Shown: positions 9,901 to 20,199, counted from the first letter of the stretch. The stretch is DNA of 64,000 nt from Tridacna crocea (GCA_943736015.1 OX031058.1:19059001-19123000); one strand, 5' to 3'. Numbers and translations: made by a program. The notes: generated by a model not told the origin, from the sequence alone.

Positions 9901-12900
9901 TTAATTTTGAAGACAACAAAATACATGAGACTAAAACATTGGAACTTGACTTTAGAAGAGTAAAAAACATTGTGGGAAAAGGAGAAAATGCTGGTTACCA
10001 GCATTTTCTCCTTTTCCCATAAATTTTTCTGTAGCCTTCTTTCTCAGGGTCGTTAAAGTCAGGATTGTGTGGTAAAGAGTTAAAGCCCTATGACTATTAT
10101 GTGCGGCGCATGTACAATCTGATATTGCTTCAATGTCGCCAATAGCAAGCAAACAATGAAATCTTTGAGGTCTGAGTTGATATAAAAAAAATTGTAGATT
10201 ACAGTTAACCCTTTACCCCATATGGCATTCCTATAATATCTGTAATTGACCCTAAATAACAGCAAGGATGAAGCCGTTTCTCATGTGTATATGACACCTT
10301 TTGATTGTGTGGAAAACACTGTGGCAAAAGGTGAAATTGCTCATAATGAGCAATTTCACCTTTTGCTACAATGTTTTCCAAAGGCTCCTACAAGTAGTGC
10401 GTCGAAATGAATATCTATGGAGTAAAGGGTTAAGTCTTTAACAAATAATGAAATTTTACAGTAATCCGATATAATCTCACTTTCTGAGGAGTTCACTGCT
10501 CTCCAAACTATAGGATGTTTCTATGAAGGGGTAGAAAACATTAAAGGAAAAGAAAAAAATGCACTTTTAAAGAATTTACTCTTTTCTTAAAATGTTTCAA
10601 AAATCTTTCTACCTATGGATCAGTAAAGCTGTAGATTTTGTGGTGAAGGGTTGAGAAAAACAATAAGCTTACAGTGTATTTGATTTCTGTATTCAGCTTG
10701 CAGAGTGGACAAGCCTTGTCAGGTCCTGCCAACTTGATAACCTTGTTTTTTCTGGGTGACTCATATATCCTTCCCTCTACCTGTAAGGTAATATTCCATT
10801 CAAATAACTTAAATTATTCAATGACATATTTGTACAAAAGATGGTGTAGATATACAAAGTTAAAACTCTTTCCCAAATGACATATTCTAGACTAATTAAA
10901 TTGCAAATGACAAATATGACATAAAGAATAAGATCTTTCGTAAGACTCACTCATACGAACAAAGTCTGTAACAAAGAAACGAATCGACAAATGCATAGCA
11001 GAAGTACAGGGTCCAGGCAAGCTTTGAACAAAAGGCCAAACATCATAACCACCAAGCTAAAGAGAATTCTCCCTAACAAAGTTGTTAGGTATTGTATTAA
11101 ACTGGGAAGAAGCCATGCATGATGTTTTGGTACGGTAAATCTTTTTATCCGTTGTTGTTAAAACGTTGAACTGTACTGTACAGGATCAACTCAGTAACAT
11201 CCAAAACAAATTTGCATCTGACAATTCTAAGAGTGTCGATTAGCATTATCATTGCAATGTAGATGTGAATGGTGTTTTATGCCTCATTCAAAATTATTTC
11301 AGATATATCAGATATGTGTCCTGGGTTGCACCACGCCTGGGTTTAGGCTCTAAATGTCTTACTCCAGGTACATTCTCATGAAAAAACCACCGTCTTGAGA
11401 CATGATCCAACCCTGAACTTCCAGTTCAAAAACCCTACACCTAAGCCATACTGAATATGGTTTGTTCTAGAACAGAAAGTGCCTTTGACAAAACATTCTA
11501 ATTGTGTGAATTAAGGAAATAGCACCCTAATGGGATTAATGCAGCACTGCTTTTGGACGCTAAAGTTGTAGGATTAGACTAGGACTCGGGTGATCTGTAA
11601 ATGATGCAGGGAAAAAGCAGCATGTATTGGCAAACTGATTACCAATAACCCAAGTCTACGCAAAATCCGTCCATATTTTTGGCGATAAAAGGAGATGCTA
11701 CAAGAATCTCATTTGAGTGCCCTATCCTTAACCCTTTACCACACAATAAAATTTTAGACCTCTCTAAATTGAAAGCATTTACGGATAATGATTTAAATGT
11801 GGCTAAATGAGGTAATTTTTGTTTGAAAGGGTAGAAAACATAGTGGGAAAAGGAGAAAATGCTGGTTACCAGCATTTTCTCCTTTTCCAACTATGTTTTC
11901 AACAGGCTTCTTCCTCAGGGTCGTTAAAAGTCAGGATTGTGTGGTAAAGAGTTAAGCAACATTGGAAATGCGTCAAAAAGTGTCCAATCCACCATGATGG
12001 AACGATTGATCCTCATGATTCTCTCTTTTAATAGCCTGTACAAAAAAATGCTAAAGCCTTTTGAAAACATCATAGGAAAAGGAGAAAATGCTGATAAGAG
12101 GCATTTTATCTTTTTCCTATAATGTTTTCATTTCCTTGCACTTATTAAGATAGGAGTGTTTGAATTAAAGCTAACTCTTTACCAAACATTATTAACTTTC
12201 ATTATCAAATTTCAGACTGGTCCAAATTGAAAGCATTTGCTGATGACTGATTAGATATTGCTCAAAATAATAAAATTTGACTGTGATTTGATAGAACAAC
12301 AATTCGGGAAAAGGAGAAAATGCCGGTAACCAGAATTTTCTCCTTTTCCCAAAATGTTTTTAAAAGCCTGTTTCCCTGTGTCATCAATACTTAGATTGTT
12401 TGGTAAAGCGTCATGGGCCAATACTGTAATACATCCAGATATTACCAACACGGAAAAAAATTCATTAATATAAAAGCCTTACCACAGTTTTGTTGTCATC
12501 TGTTGTCTCAATAACTGAAATTAAAAAAAAAAATAAATAAAGTTAATGCTGGCACCCCAAGAACGCACACACAGACCTATGCATTCCAACAAGCCTTCAA
12601 GATAAAATGGTTAAAATCCGAAAAAATTACATGTATAAAAATCATCTTTACCAAGCAATGAAATTTTTCACTTGCCCAAATTGGTAAAAACTGAAAGGAT
12701 TTGCAGCTAACAGGTTAACAGTTATAATTCTCTTTTCTAATTCATTGATGGTTTGCTACTACCAGCATTTCTCCTTTTCCAGCCATGTTTTCTAACCAAT
12801 CAAAGACAGAAATTATCATTTTAGCAACAGTTAACTTATTGTCTGCAAATCCTTCAATTTATATTGAGAAAGATGGCCAAAAGATCTGTTTAACCATGTA

Positions 12901-14628
12901 CCACACGATCCAAAATTTTAATGACCCTAAGAAATAAAGCTTCAGAAAACAATTTGGAAAAAGTAGAAAATGCTTGCAACCAGCTTTTCATATAATGTTT
13001 TATACCCTTTAAAAGAGAACTTCGCCAATCTGAACCACATTTAATTTGTCACCAGCAAATGCTTTTGGGTTGGACTACAAGCATTCATGTAAGTCATACT
13101 TCAAAAGCTTCTGAAATACAGGCATGACTCTAGATAGCAAAATTTCTGTTGACTCAAACAATATAGACACAGAACCTAGGATAAGTTTTAACATTTACTG
13201 TGCATGTTTCAGAAGTCATTTCATATACCGTAAAGTTCTTTTTTGTTTCCAAAGAGTTTTGAAATAGCATTTGAAAAGATGTGGGTAAAATAATAATTTC
13301 AGAAGTCTTGAACCCATTACCACACAATCCCTTATTTGAGAAAGAAGCCTTTAGAAAAAAATGTGGAAAAAGGAGAAAATGCTGGTAACCAGCATTCTCT
13401 CCTTTTTCCACAATGTTTTCTACCCTTCACAAAATAAATTTCAAATTTCCGGTCACTTTTATTGTCGTCTGCAAATGCTTTCAATTTGGACAAACCTATA
13501 ATTTTGTCGTTTGGTAATGAGTTAAAGAGGGCTCATTTGAAGGTATAAGAAGACCAGTAGCAAAAATAGCATCGAAGCAGACCTTCAGACTGAAGGTAAG
13601 GTGAGTGGTGACACACTCACAAAAATAACAGGTATACTATATAGTTGTCCTCACTGGTACTGCGTCATCTATGATACCGCGGTAATCCCGAAAATACCTA
13701 ATTTGCATATGTAGCGCCACCTTACCAAGGTTTATTTGTCAAATTGACAGCAGAAGTGTTTTTGTATCGCATCGGTTAAAAAATAATAGATATATCTTCA
13801 GTAATGATGAGTTACTTTCAATATTTACAAATTGCAAGACAAAGCACACTTTTCCTCCATGTTTTGAAATTAATCACCCCCAACTCTTCAAAAAACCGAC
13901 AATTCACTTTTGACGAGTAAAGGTCATCTGCTGTGGCGCCATAGTGTTCACGGGAAACAAAACCTATGGTACTTAAATTATTTTTTGAACATGAATATCA
14001 TATTTGTTATTATTTTCCAAATTTCAAGTGTTACTGCAGTACCATAGCCAACTCCCTTTGGTGCATCTGTAGTCAACATGTTAGCTTGACCTAGATATTT
14101 TTGTCTGAAAAACACGACTGAAGCTTTGATAGTGCACATTTATTGTAACTTTATATGTAACAGTTTATCACAGTATTAGAAAATAATACATGTGAGTTCC
14201 CTCTCTGCTAGTAAATTTTCGGCGAAATAAAGTACCGTGGTACCATCGAGGACCATCCTACTGCCAGTGGTAGGTTTCAATTTTGTCTAAAATCTTGTCG
14301 TCTAATAAAGACTTGTCTGTTATAGACAAGCATATGTGTTAAGCAAGCTTGTTAAAGGTGCTTTCTGTAATACAAGCTTGAAAATTTATGTTGGAAGCTG
14401 CTTAACATGGGGCGGGGTCGAAAATATTTGATGACAAATACACTTCAAAATGAAAGATTCACCAAATTTAATAAACCATGAAAATTCAATACCTTCTCTA
14501 AGACGGAGAGCTGATGATATATGTATTGGTCTACTAGAGCCCTGCGTCATCGCACTTCGAAGCTGGGCAGACTTTAAAGAATGAGAGAATTTGTGGAAGT
14601 TACTAACGAACCGACAAACACTCGCCAT
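6808..14628 (-). CDS. MRPS18A: MRPS18A (mL66), mitochondrial ribosomal protein of the bS18 family, complete coding region
   Basis: This nuclear gene encodes a mitoribosomal protein of the bS18 family. The MRPS18A paralogue is found in the large subunit in mammals and is also called mL66. Coding exons on the minus strand are 14628-14493, 12514-12483, 10780-10673, 9271-9148 and 6917-6808. All splice sites are canonical and phases join to a 169-residue protein. The first ~35 residues are rich in Ser, Arg, Lys and His with almost no acids, as expected of a mitochondrial presequence. Then come EVIETTDDNKTVVEGRIYE, a zinc-type CPLC pair (GPDKACPLCKLN), and the bS18 core SQFVQEDGNVVPRQITGLC ending HRAGL. 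The last ~35 residues (ending YFPEIIDE) do not resemble the longer basic tail of the mammalian protein (about 196 residues in all). Introns carry MITEs, a mariner-like element and a SINE. The gene converges on RSPH9. Confidence 0.93.
7326..8350. mobile_element. Mariner/Tc1-like element with long inverted repeats and TA target duplication
   Basis: The termini CAGGGTGTCCGGAAAGTAAG and their exact inverse are flanked by TA on both sides (7324-7325, 8351-8352). Inverted similarity extends inward about 240 bp on each side (for example aaaagtcctttttctgtcaatg and its inverse near 8160). The interior has no intact transposase; a 61-codon minus-strand frame matches nothing I recognise. CAGGGTG ends and TA duplication suit the IS630/Tc1/mariner group. 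It lies in the last intron of MRPS18A. Confidence 0.85.
9148..9271 (-). CDS. MRPS18A: MRPS18A exon 4, bS18 core
   Basis: The acceptor is TGACAG and the donor GTTAGT. It encodes DILIISQFVQEDGNVVPRQI, TGLCYPQHAK and ...KKAHRA. SQF, P-R-x-ITGLC and HRAG are signature residues of the S18 family. Confidence 0.95.
9318..9524 (-). repeat. Palindromic TTAA MITE with hairpin arm deletion
   Basis: TTAA at both ends, 207 bp. The left hairpin arm has lost about 20 nt (gaaaacactgtgttaccagtattttc), so the stem is shortened on one side. It lies in the MRPS18A intron just upstream (minus strand) of exon 4. Confidence 0.8.
9849..10083 (-). repeat. Palindromic MITE, left TTAA mutated
   Basis: The left end reads CTTGACTCTCTACCAAAC and the right end GGTAAAGAGTTAA. 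The hairpin core is intact around GCTGGTTACCAGC. Confidence 0.78.
10205..10433. repeat. Palindromic TTAA MITE, divergent hairpin subfamily
   Basis: TTAACCCTTTACCCCATATG / ATGGAGTAAAGGGTTAA. The hairpin core is GGCAAAAGGTGAAATTGCTC paired with GAGCAATTTCACCTTTTGC. It differs from the main family at several positions, and both arms carry the matching change. The window's first 76 bp are a second copy. Confidence 0.85.
10673..10780 (-). CDS. MRPS18A: MRPS18A exon 3 with CPLC motif
   Basis: The exon is exactly 36 codons in phase 0, between a CTTACAG acceptor and a GTAAGC donor. It starts VEGRIYESPRKNKVIKLAG and contains CPLC, corresponding to CPIC in mammals, a likely half of a zinc site. Confidence 0.93.
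10935..11110 (-). repeat. tRNA-derived SINE (second family), diverged
   Basis: It shares gaacaaag...aaatgcatagcagaa-tacaggg and the tail gttgttaggtattgtatt with 61190-61390, where the B-box-like GGATTTGAACTC is clearer. Confidence 0.55.
11728..11955 (-). repeat. Palindromic TTAA MITE with matched arm changes
   Basis: TTAA-bounded. The left arm reads CATAGTGGGAAAAGG and the right arm CCTTTTCCAACTATG. Compared with CATTGT/ACAATG of most copies, both arms carry the paired change. Confidence 0.85.
12178..12411 (-). repeat. Palindromic MITE, degenerate, beside MRPS18A exon 2
   Basis: The left end reads ctaactctttaccaaac and the right end tttggtaaagcg. The core stem (gggaaaaggagaaaatgccgg / ccagaattttctcc) is still recognisable. 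TTAA ends are eroded. Confidence 0.65.
12483..12514 (-). CDS. MRPS18A: MRPS18A exon 2, 32-nt small exon
   Basis: Only 32 nt lie between a TTTCAG acceptor and a GTAAGG donor. They complete a split Val codon and add IETTDDNKTV, aligning with the segment before EGRI in vertebrate MRPS18A. It is too short for an ORF scan and was found by phase and homology. Confidence 0.85.
13308..13525 (+). repeat. Palindromic MITE, left TTAA changed to TTGA
   Basis: TTGAACCCATTACCACACAA / TTTGGTAATGAGTTAA. The hairpin arms match over gtggaaaaaggag / ctcctttttccac, again with equal changes on both arms. Confidence 0.8.
13652..14270. mobile_element. Old inverted-repeat element in MRPS18A intron 1
   Basis: The ends read CACTGGTACTG... 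and ...CTGCCAGTG. About 15 bp further in, GTCATCTATGATACCGCGG matches the inverse of CCGTGGTACCATCGAGGAC at 17 of 21 positions over the fuller segment. No coding frame and no clear target duplication. The family is not assigned. Confidence 0.4.
14493..14628 (-). CDS. MRPS18A: MRPS18A exon 1 with start codon and presequence
   Basis: ATG at 14628-14626 is followed by G at +4. It encodes MASVCRFVSNFHKFSHSLKS and then a Ser/Arg-rich stretch, and ends RLRE plus one base before a GTATTG donor. It is the first Met of a frame that joins exon 2 exactly. Confidence 0.88.
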
Positions 14629-15240
14629 GACTTCTGTTCTTCAAGGTTATCTCCCCTGAAGTTTGCTGTAGAACTTGCGGTAATTTTACAAGTTGGTTAA
14701 ACCGATTCATAAGTCATTTGTAAGTTTCGGTAATAAGCCAGTTTTACTATAGTATTATAAAAACCTAAACAACCCTTTACAGCCAGTATCTTGCATCGAT
14801 ATTTTTAAACATAAGAACGGATTTTTTCCCTCGAAATTTGACTGTCTTTTGATTTTTTTATGGTCTAAGGGAAAAAACTCGTACAGCAAAACAAGAAGGT
14901 ATGAAGAGTGGCCTCCCTTACTCTAACTACTCTAGTTCGGCAAACTGGGTAATTCGTGGCGAAATTTTGACGATATACCATTGTATGTGACTATAATTAT
15001 CGCTGAGAAAGACTTAGTGACCAAACGAAGCTCTAAAATTCTTTACTGTATTTAACCCGACGAAATTCTGATAAATCATTTGAGTTCAATATTATTAAAC
15101 TAGTTTCGGACTTGCTTAGCACATTTGTGATATTCTTGAAATATCAGCATACGCCATATATCTATAGTTTTATGAGCATTAAAGGACAGTTGGATCAATA
15201 GTCTTTTCCTATCCTTTGTAAGGTGTATACATGTATTGAT
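14629..15240. other. 5' flank of MRPS18A
   Basis: Presumed promoter region of MRPS18A. It contains GGTTATCTCCCC at about 14645-14656, inverse of the GGGGAGATAACC motif that recurs in this window. Positions 14860-14930 (tatggtcta-ggga-aaaactcgtac ... cctccctta) resemble 20836-20902 and 31079-31143 of the segmental duplication. I see no TATA box I would defend. Confidence 0.4.
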
Positions 15241-15257
15241 AAATTTTAGGGATTGTT

Positions 15258-15490
15258 TTAACCCTTTACCGAGCAATCCCTGGTTTTTACGACCGAGAGG
15301 AAGAAGCCTTCTGAAAAAGAAATATGGAAATGGAGAAAATGTTGGTATACCAGCATTATCTCCTTTGCACACAATGCTTTCTATTCTTCTAAAGTCAAGT
15401 TTCAATTTTTAAGTCACATTTATTTTGTCGTCTGCAAATGCTTTAAATTTTGAAAAGTCTAAATTTTTGTCGTGTGGAAAAGAGTCAAAC
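15258..15490 (+). repeat. Palindromic TTAA MITE, diverged right end
   Basis: TTAACCCTTTACCGAGCAAT left end; the right end has drifted to ggaaaagagtcaaa. The hairpin arms are weakened (ttggtataccagcattatctcc). Confidence 0.72.
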
Positions 15491-15526
15491 CAACAATGTA
15501 AACGTAATATTTTAGTGTAAATGTAA

Positions 15527-15683
15527 GTAACCCTTTCCCAAACAATCCCTGGTTTTTACGGGTCTGGAATAGTTGCCTTTTGAAAACATTGTGGGAAAAG
15601 GAGAAAATGCTGGTAACCAGCATTTTCTCCTTTCCCCACAATGTTGTCTACACTATTATAAGCAGAAATCATCTTTTCATACA
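15527..15683 (+). repeat. Palindromic MITE, 3' truncated
   Basis: The left two-thirds match the complete 63382 copy (aaacaatccctggtttttacgggtctgg). The match stops at about 15683, where the 780-bp repeat begins (gatcgtctctacaga). The right end is missing. Confidence 0.75.
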
Positions 15684-16460
15684 TACCCTCAGATCGTCTC
15701 TACAGAGGTAACCGTGTTTATTCGTCCTCGGTTTTACGCTTGCTCTTGGCTGGCATTTTTCTGTAAGGTGCACAGGCATATACAGACCAGAGACAGGAAG
15801 AGGCGGTTCCATGTGCCGTCTTCTGCATATAAATGTGCACATACTATAGCCGCAGTCATTTAACACTGCCGGAACTGGCCAAAGCGAGGCTTTGGGTGGA
15901 GCCTGTCTCTTGTAGGCGTACCTTCCAAGGAATGTGGCTATTTACGATGTGAAGCAGTCGGAAATAAGCTCTTTCCTCTGCAATAAGGGAGGCAACTCTG
16001 GCATTGCTAATTACAAAATTTTGTACGAGTTGCTTCCCTTTGACCATTATTCGTTCACCGTTCTCTTGCAAGTGTCTTACTTTGTGAACAAAAATCAGTT
16101 CAGAACAAAGAGCAAAGCAAAAACTCAGATAAAATGGACGAAAAAAGGCTGAAGATGCAAGAAAGAAAAGGAAATTGGGCAAAAAGACCTGAAAATGTGT
16201 GTAACGAAAATCAGTTGATACGAAATGAACGAGCGGGAAATAATCAAAGGAAATTTCAAAAGAAAGCAAGATAGTTTTTCCTTGGTACCTTGTGATTGGA
16301 CTGGTGCTTCGGGTTTTAAATCATGGGTCATTTTTAAAAACAAAAGTGGCGTGTATCTTCATTATGAACTGTAAATACCCCCCACAAAATACATGAAACA
16401 TTGACGAGTTTTATGTGCACAGTATCCGGATTGTAGATATATTCGGGTAAAAGTTTGGCT
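15684..16460 (+). repeat. 780-bp dispersed repeat, copy 1 (diverged)
   Basis: It starts gatcgtctctacaga, continues gtgtttattcgtcctcggtt and agagacaggaagaggcggtt, and ends cagtatccggattgtagata. It is shared with 22290-23070 and 32559-33335. Open frames run on both strands (for example + 15934-16152 and - 15856-16269) and a 46-codon frame starts at 16134, but none resembles a known protein and stops differ between copies. Confidence 0.7.
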
Positions 16461-18290
16461 TTGTAGAAGAAGTGTAAAAGTCCTGTTCATAGAATACTTC
16501 ATTTTATTTTGGAAAAATTATTAACACAAAAAATGGAGGAAGGGTTTGATAAGCATTTTACTCTTTAGCAGATGACGAACTTTTTGACTGCATCAACGTG
16601 AAAGGTTTAGCAGACGACAAATCTAAAAGTTGTCAAAAGGTGACTTCTGTCTTTGATAAGATAAGAAAACGCTGTGGTAAAGTGAAAAAAATGCTGGATA
16701 AGAGTATTTTCTCCTATTTCCATAATGGTTTCAAAAGAACATAGAATTTTTCAGGATGTTTGAAGCTTAATAGTCTCAATAATGAAATGCTTCGGTGATA
16801 TTTTTCATATTTGGACATTTATTGTGTACCAAGTCCATTATAAATTTTCTAGTAGCAAAAGTAGAGCGCTATACAGACTTTCTGTTCGTTGGTTAAATCT
16901 GTATTGCAGCAAAATGCAACTGAGATTTTAATAATAATCATGACCAAAGACAACAAACCTTTCATTACATAACTAAAAGAGCTTGTAGAAGTCGTTTATT
17001 ACATGTTAATCTCTGAAAAAACACTGGGGAAATTTATCATGGGTGGTGGCCATTTTGCGTGTATTTGGGAACATAAACAGCTCAAGTGAAAGACAAAATG
17101 CATGGTTTTCTCTGTGTTAAGCTTTTAAATTGAAAATATTTGTAGTTCAAATGAAGGGTTAATTGATACTCACGCAACAGATACAGACTGTATGTTTAAA
17201 TCCTAGTTTTGTGCCCTCTTTGTGAATTTATGAGAGGACAAATTTGCGCACAAAATCTGTGTGGAACTTTCAACTGGTTTTGTCTTGATTGTCTCTGTAC
17301 TAGAGGCGACCAGTCAAAAAGTATGTTCATAGCCTTTGGGGACATATCTGTACTAGTTTGGAACTGTGAACTGCATAGTGAATTGTTACATGCATGCATG
17401 ATCATCCGTGATGCATGTGGTCAACAGGTTTTGTACATAAACCTGGGTCCTTATTGACCATCAAATCTAAAGTCAGCTCTATAACATGATTTCCAAACTT
17501 ACTGTCAGACTGAAAGAAACATTTTGTATGTTTGTTTTGGCTTTAGGGTGCTGAAGCGTTGTCAGCCTATGTACTCATATAGATAAATTCTTAAATTTTC
17601 TTTACGTGTAAGATAAAATGCAGTTGGAATGATAGAATTTGCCATAAAGAGGCAGAGTTCCAGACAGAGGGAGTGATTTTGATTTCGATGGATTTAAAGT
17701 AAAATCATTCCTTCTTATCTTAAGCTCTGAAAAGAGAAGAAAAAATTGTTGGAAAAGGAGAAAATGTCATTCACCATGATGTTTTAAAAACAAGAAAAGT
17801 CTTCAGAAAAGATAGCTGGCATACAAGGTACTGAAATATGAATGTTGGAATTGTTTTGTGGCTCCATCAATATGAAGTAAAATAATGAGAAATGACCGGC
17901 AAGTTATTGCCTTTGTTCATCAATGTTTTTAATTTTGTTGAAAAATAATTGATCTATTGGGCTGTAGGGTGATGCTCAATGCTTCTAAATATTGATGTGA
18001 TATTAAATGTTCCAAGAAAATATGGCAGCAAATTTTTCATATCACACACAATCAGTTGAATATCTTCTCTATACATGTATCAGCGTTTGCTGCATAAGAT
18101 CTTATGCCTGAATTTTTTTTTTATCGCTTCAGTAGAAATGCATGTCACACCTTTCATAAATAAAGAAGTGGAGTACAAGATATGATACCCAGGAGTCAAA
18201 CAAGATACTAATGCAGCATATTTCTCAGCCAAGTGGTGTAAAAGTTTGATGATCAACAGACAGCAATGTACTAAACAATAGAGAGAAATG
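16461..18290. other. Intergenic stretch with only degenerate MITEs
   Basis: A worn MITE can be traced at about 16553-16780 (ctctttagcagatgacgaac) and a hairpin remnant near 17745-17800. A Cys-containing 82-codon frame at 17209-17457 has no recognised homology. Otherwise nothing. Confidence 0.5.
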
Positions 18291-18293
18291 GAG

Positions 18294-18395
18294 AGTTATC
18301 CCCTAAAAGAAATTGGTCGAGCCAGGGATGGAACCCACAACCTCTTATTCTCATATCCTGCGTGCTACCGAATGAGTTACCAGGGCTTGGCCTCC
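18294..18395 (-). repeat. tRNA-derived SINE head, truncated at duplication border
   Basis: On the minus strand, TAACTCATTCGGTAGCACG (A-box-like) and GGTTCCATCCC (B-box-like) are spaced as in a tRNA head. In copy B the same SINE continues leftward to 26694. Confidence 0.65.
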
Positions 18396-18608
18396 CTTAG
18401 GTATAAAGCTTTTGAAAAGATTATGGCAAAAGAGGAAAATGTAGATGACCTACATGCTGTTTTTCCCAAGTATTTTTTAACAACTCAAAACAGTAACCAT
18501 CCCTTGACCCACATTTGTCAGTTGCAGATGCTTTCAGTATATTTTGTTTGTTAAAGTATTAGCTTCAGGTTCAGGAAATAGTGAGAATGTAAACACTGAT
18601 TCAAATTT

Positions 18609-18841
18609 TTAAATCTTTACCAAACTACATACATAATTTTAGACTCGTCCAAGTTGAAAGCTTTTGAAGACAACAAAATAAACCTAACTCAAAAATTGAA
18701 ATTTGTTTTCAGCAGGGTAGCAAACATTGTGGGAAAAGGGGCAAATACTGGTTATCAGCATTTTCTGCTTTTCCCATAATGTTATCAAACTGCTGCTTTC
18801 TCAGGGTTGTTAAAAGTTGGGATTGTGTGGTAAAGGTTTAA
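18609..18841 (-). repeat. Palindromic TTAA MITE, complete (copy A)
   Basis: TTAAATCTTTACCAAAC / GTGGTAAAGGTTTAA. The counterpart in copy B is split by the 1.24-kb element at 27633. Confidence 0.82.
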
Positions 18842-18887
18842 ACAGGAATATGAATTTAGTGACTTCACTTTGTTTTAATGATAATTC

Positions 18888-19111
18888 TTAACCCTTTACC
18901 ATACAATCCCTGGTTTTTACGACCCTGAGATAGAAGCCTTTTGAAAACATTGTGGGAAAAGGAGAAAATGCTGATAACCAGCATTTTCTCCTTTTCCCAC
19001 GATGTTCTCTACTCTGCTGGAAACAAATTTCTAGTTACAGTTATATTGTGGTCTGCAAGTGCTTTCAATTTGGACCGGTCTAAAATTCTGTTGTTGGTAA
19101 AGAGTTCAGTA
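18888..19111 (+). repeat. Palindromic TTAA MITE (copy A)
   Basis: TTAACCCTTTACCATACAAT left end; the right end is GGTAAAGAGTTCA. Core GCTGATAACCAGC. Paralogue at 29124-29349. Confidence 0.8.
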
Positions 19112-19140
19112 ATTACACACAGAGAACTGAATATTTTTGT

Positions 19141-19149
19141 AAAAAAAAA

Positions 19150-19184
<35 letters not shown>
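19141..19184 (+). repeat. A(n)-(TA)n-(TG)n microsatellite
   Basis: Ten A, then TATATATATA, then about 12 TG. Copy B has atacatgtatatatacatgtat here, so the tract expanded or was lost after duplication. Confidence 0.95.
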
Positions 19185-19396
19185 CAGAACTGGATTGTTA
19201 AATAAATAAGGTTTGTTTTATGAATTTCCATCTTTTATCTTGTCATTCTTTTTACCCTATTCCACACAACCCTGAGTTTTAACAACCCCAAGTAGAGTAG
19301 TCTTTTGAAAACACTGTAGGCTTTCTAAAACATTGTAGGAAAAGAAAAAAAATGTTGGTAACTAGACAGGATGCCTTTGAAGAAAAAGAAGGCTTT

Positions 19397-19632
19397 TTAA
19401 CCCTTTATCACTCAATGACGACTTTAAACACCCTTGAGGAAGAAGTCTTTTGAAAGCACTGTGGGAAAAGGAGAAAATGCTGGGAACCAGCATTTTTCTC
19501 TTTTTCCCACAGTGTTTTCTACCCTATATGGATCAAATTTCATTATTTGAGTCACATTTAAATTCTTGTCTGCAAATACTTTCAAGTTGGACGAGGTCAA
19601 AACTTTGTCGTCTCGTAAAACACAGAGCTAAA
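19397..19632 (+). repeat. Palindromic MITE, diverged (copy A)
   Basis: The left end is TTAACCCTTTATCACTC. Arms: CACTGTGGGAAAAGGAG and its inverse ending CCCACAGTG (paired T-to-C/A-to-G change). The right end has drifted. Paralogue at about 29627-29862. Confidence 0.72.
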
Positions 19633-19821
19633 ACATTGAAGGTTTTTGGAAACAGTGTGGGAAAAGAAGAAAATGCCAGTGACCAGAAGAGAAGTCTGTC
19701 AGATAAAGAGACGGCTTTTGAAAACATTGTTGGAAAAGAAGAAAACGCTTATGACCTGAAAAGGAGAATTCTTCTGATAAATCAACAGCTTTTGAAAACA
19801 TTGTGGGAAAAGATGAAAATG

Positions 19822-20105
19822 CTCTGTAGCTCAGTTGATAACAACATTTGAGGGAGCATGTTGCTGGTACAAATCTCCAGCTTGCCAATTTCTCTCAGAG
19901 AATTTATGATAGTCATTACAACAGGATACATTCCTATCTTGTTTCTGAATAACCTGTGTATGATGCCCTAGATGGTTATGTGGGAAAGCAGCCAATGGCT
20001 TGGGAAGAACATAGTGAGAAATGCTGGAAAAGAAATGATAGGAAAGCATGGATAGGTGAAGTGGCTGCAGCTGTGATATCATTGAAAGTATTTTATTATA
20101 TCAAC
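19822..20105 (+). repeat. tRNA-derived SINE (copy A)
   Basis: Head TGTAGCTCAGTTGATAAC and ...GCTGGTACAAATCTCC, then the core with gtgggaaagcagccaatggc and aggaaagcatggataggtg. Paralogue at 30050-30335. Confidence 0.75.
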
Positions 20106-20143
20106 TCTGCTCAGTGCAACTCAAGGACCTTTTGCAGACAGTG

Positions 20144-20199
20144 TTGATCAAGATCAGATTGCACAGAACATATAGTCTGATCTTTGATCTACACTGTCC
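20144..20199. repeat. Hairpin repeat with GATCAAGATCAGA arms
   Basis: TGATCAAGATCAGATTGCAC faces gtctgatctttgatctacac with a short loop. Related hairpins lie at 21336-21394, 30372-30430, 31609-31677 and 63725-63777. Confidence 0.7.

Noticed and set aside
15856..16269. 137-codon minus-strand frame in the 780-bp repeat
   Set aside because: The frame is broken in the other two copies and overlaps an opposite-strand frame. No homology seen. Described as a repeat instead.
17209..17457. 82-codon frame with several cysteines
   Set aside because: No recognisable zinc-finger spacing or family, no splice context and AT-rich flanks. Chance is more likely.
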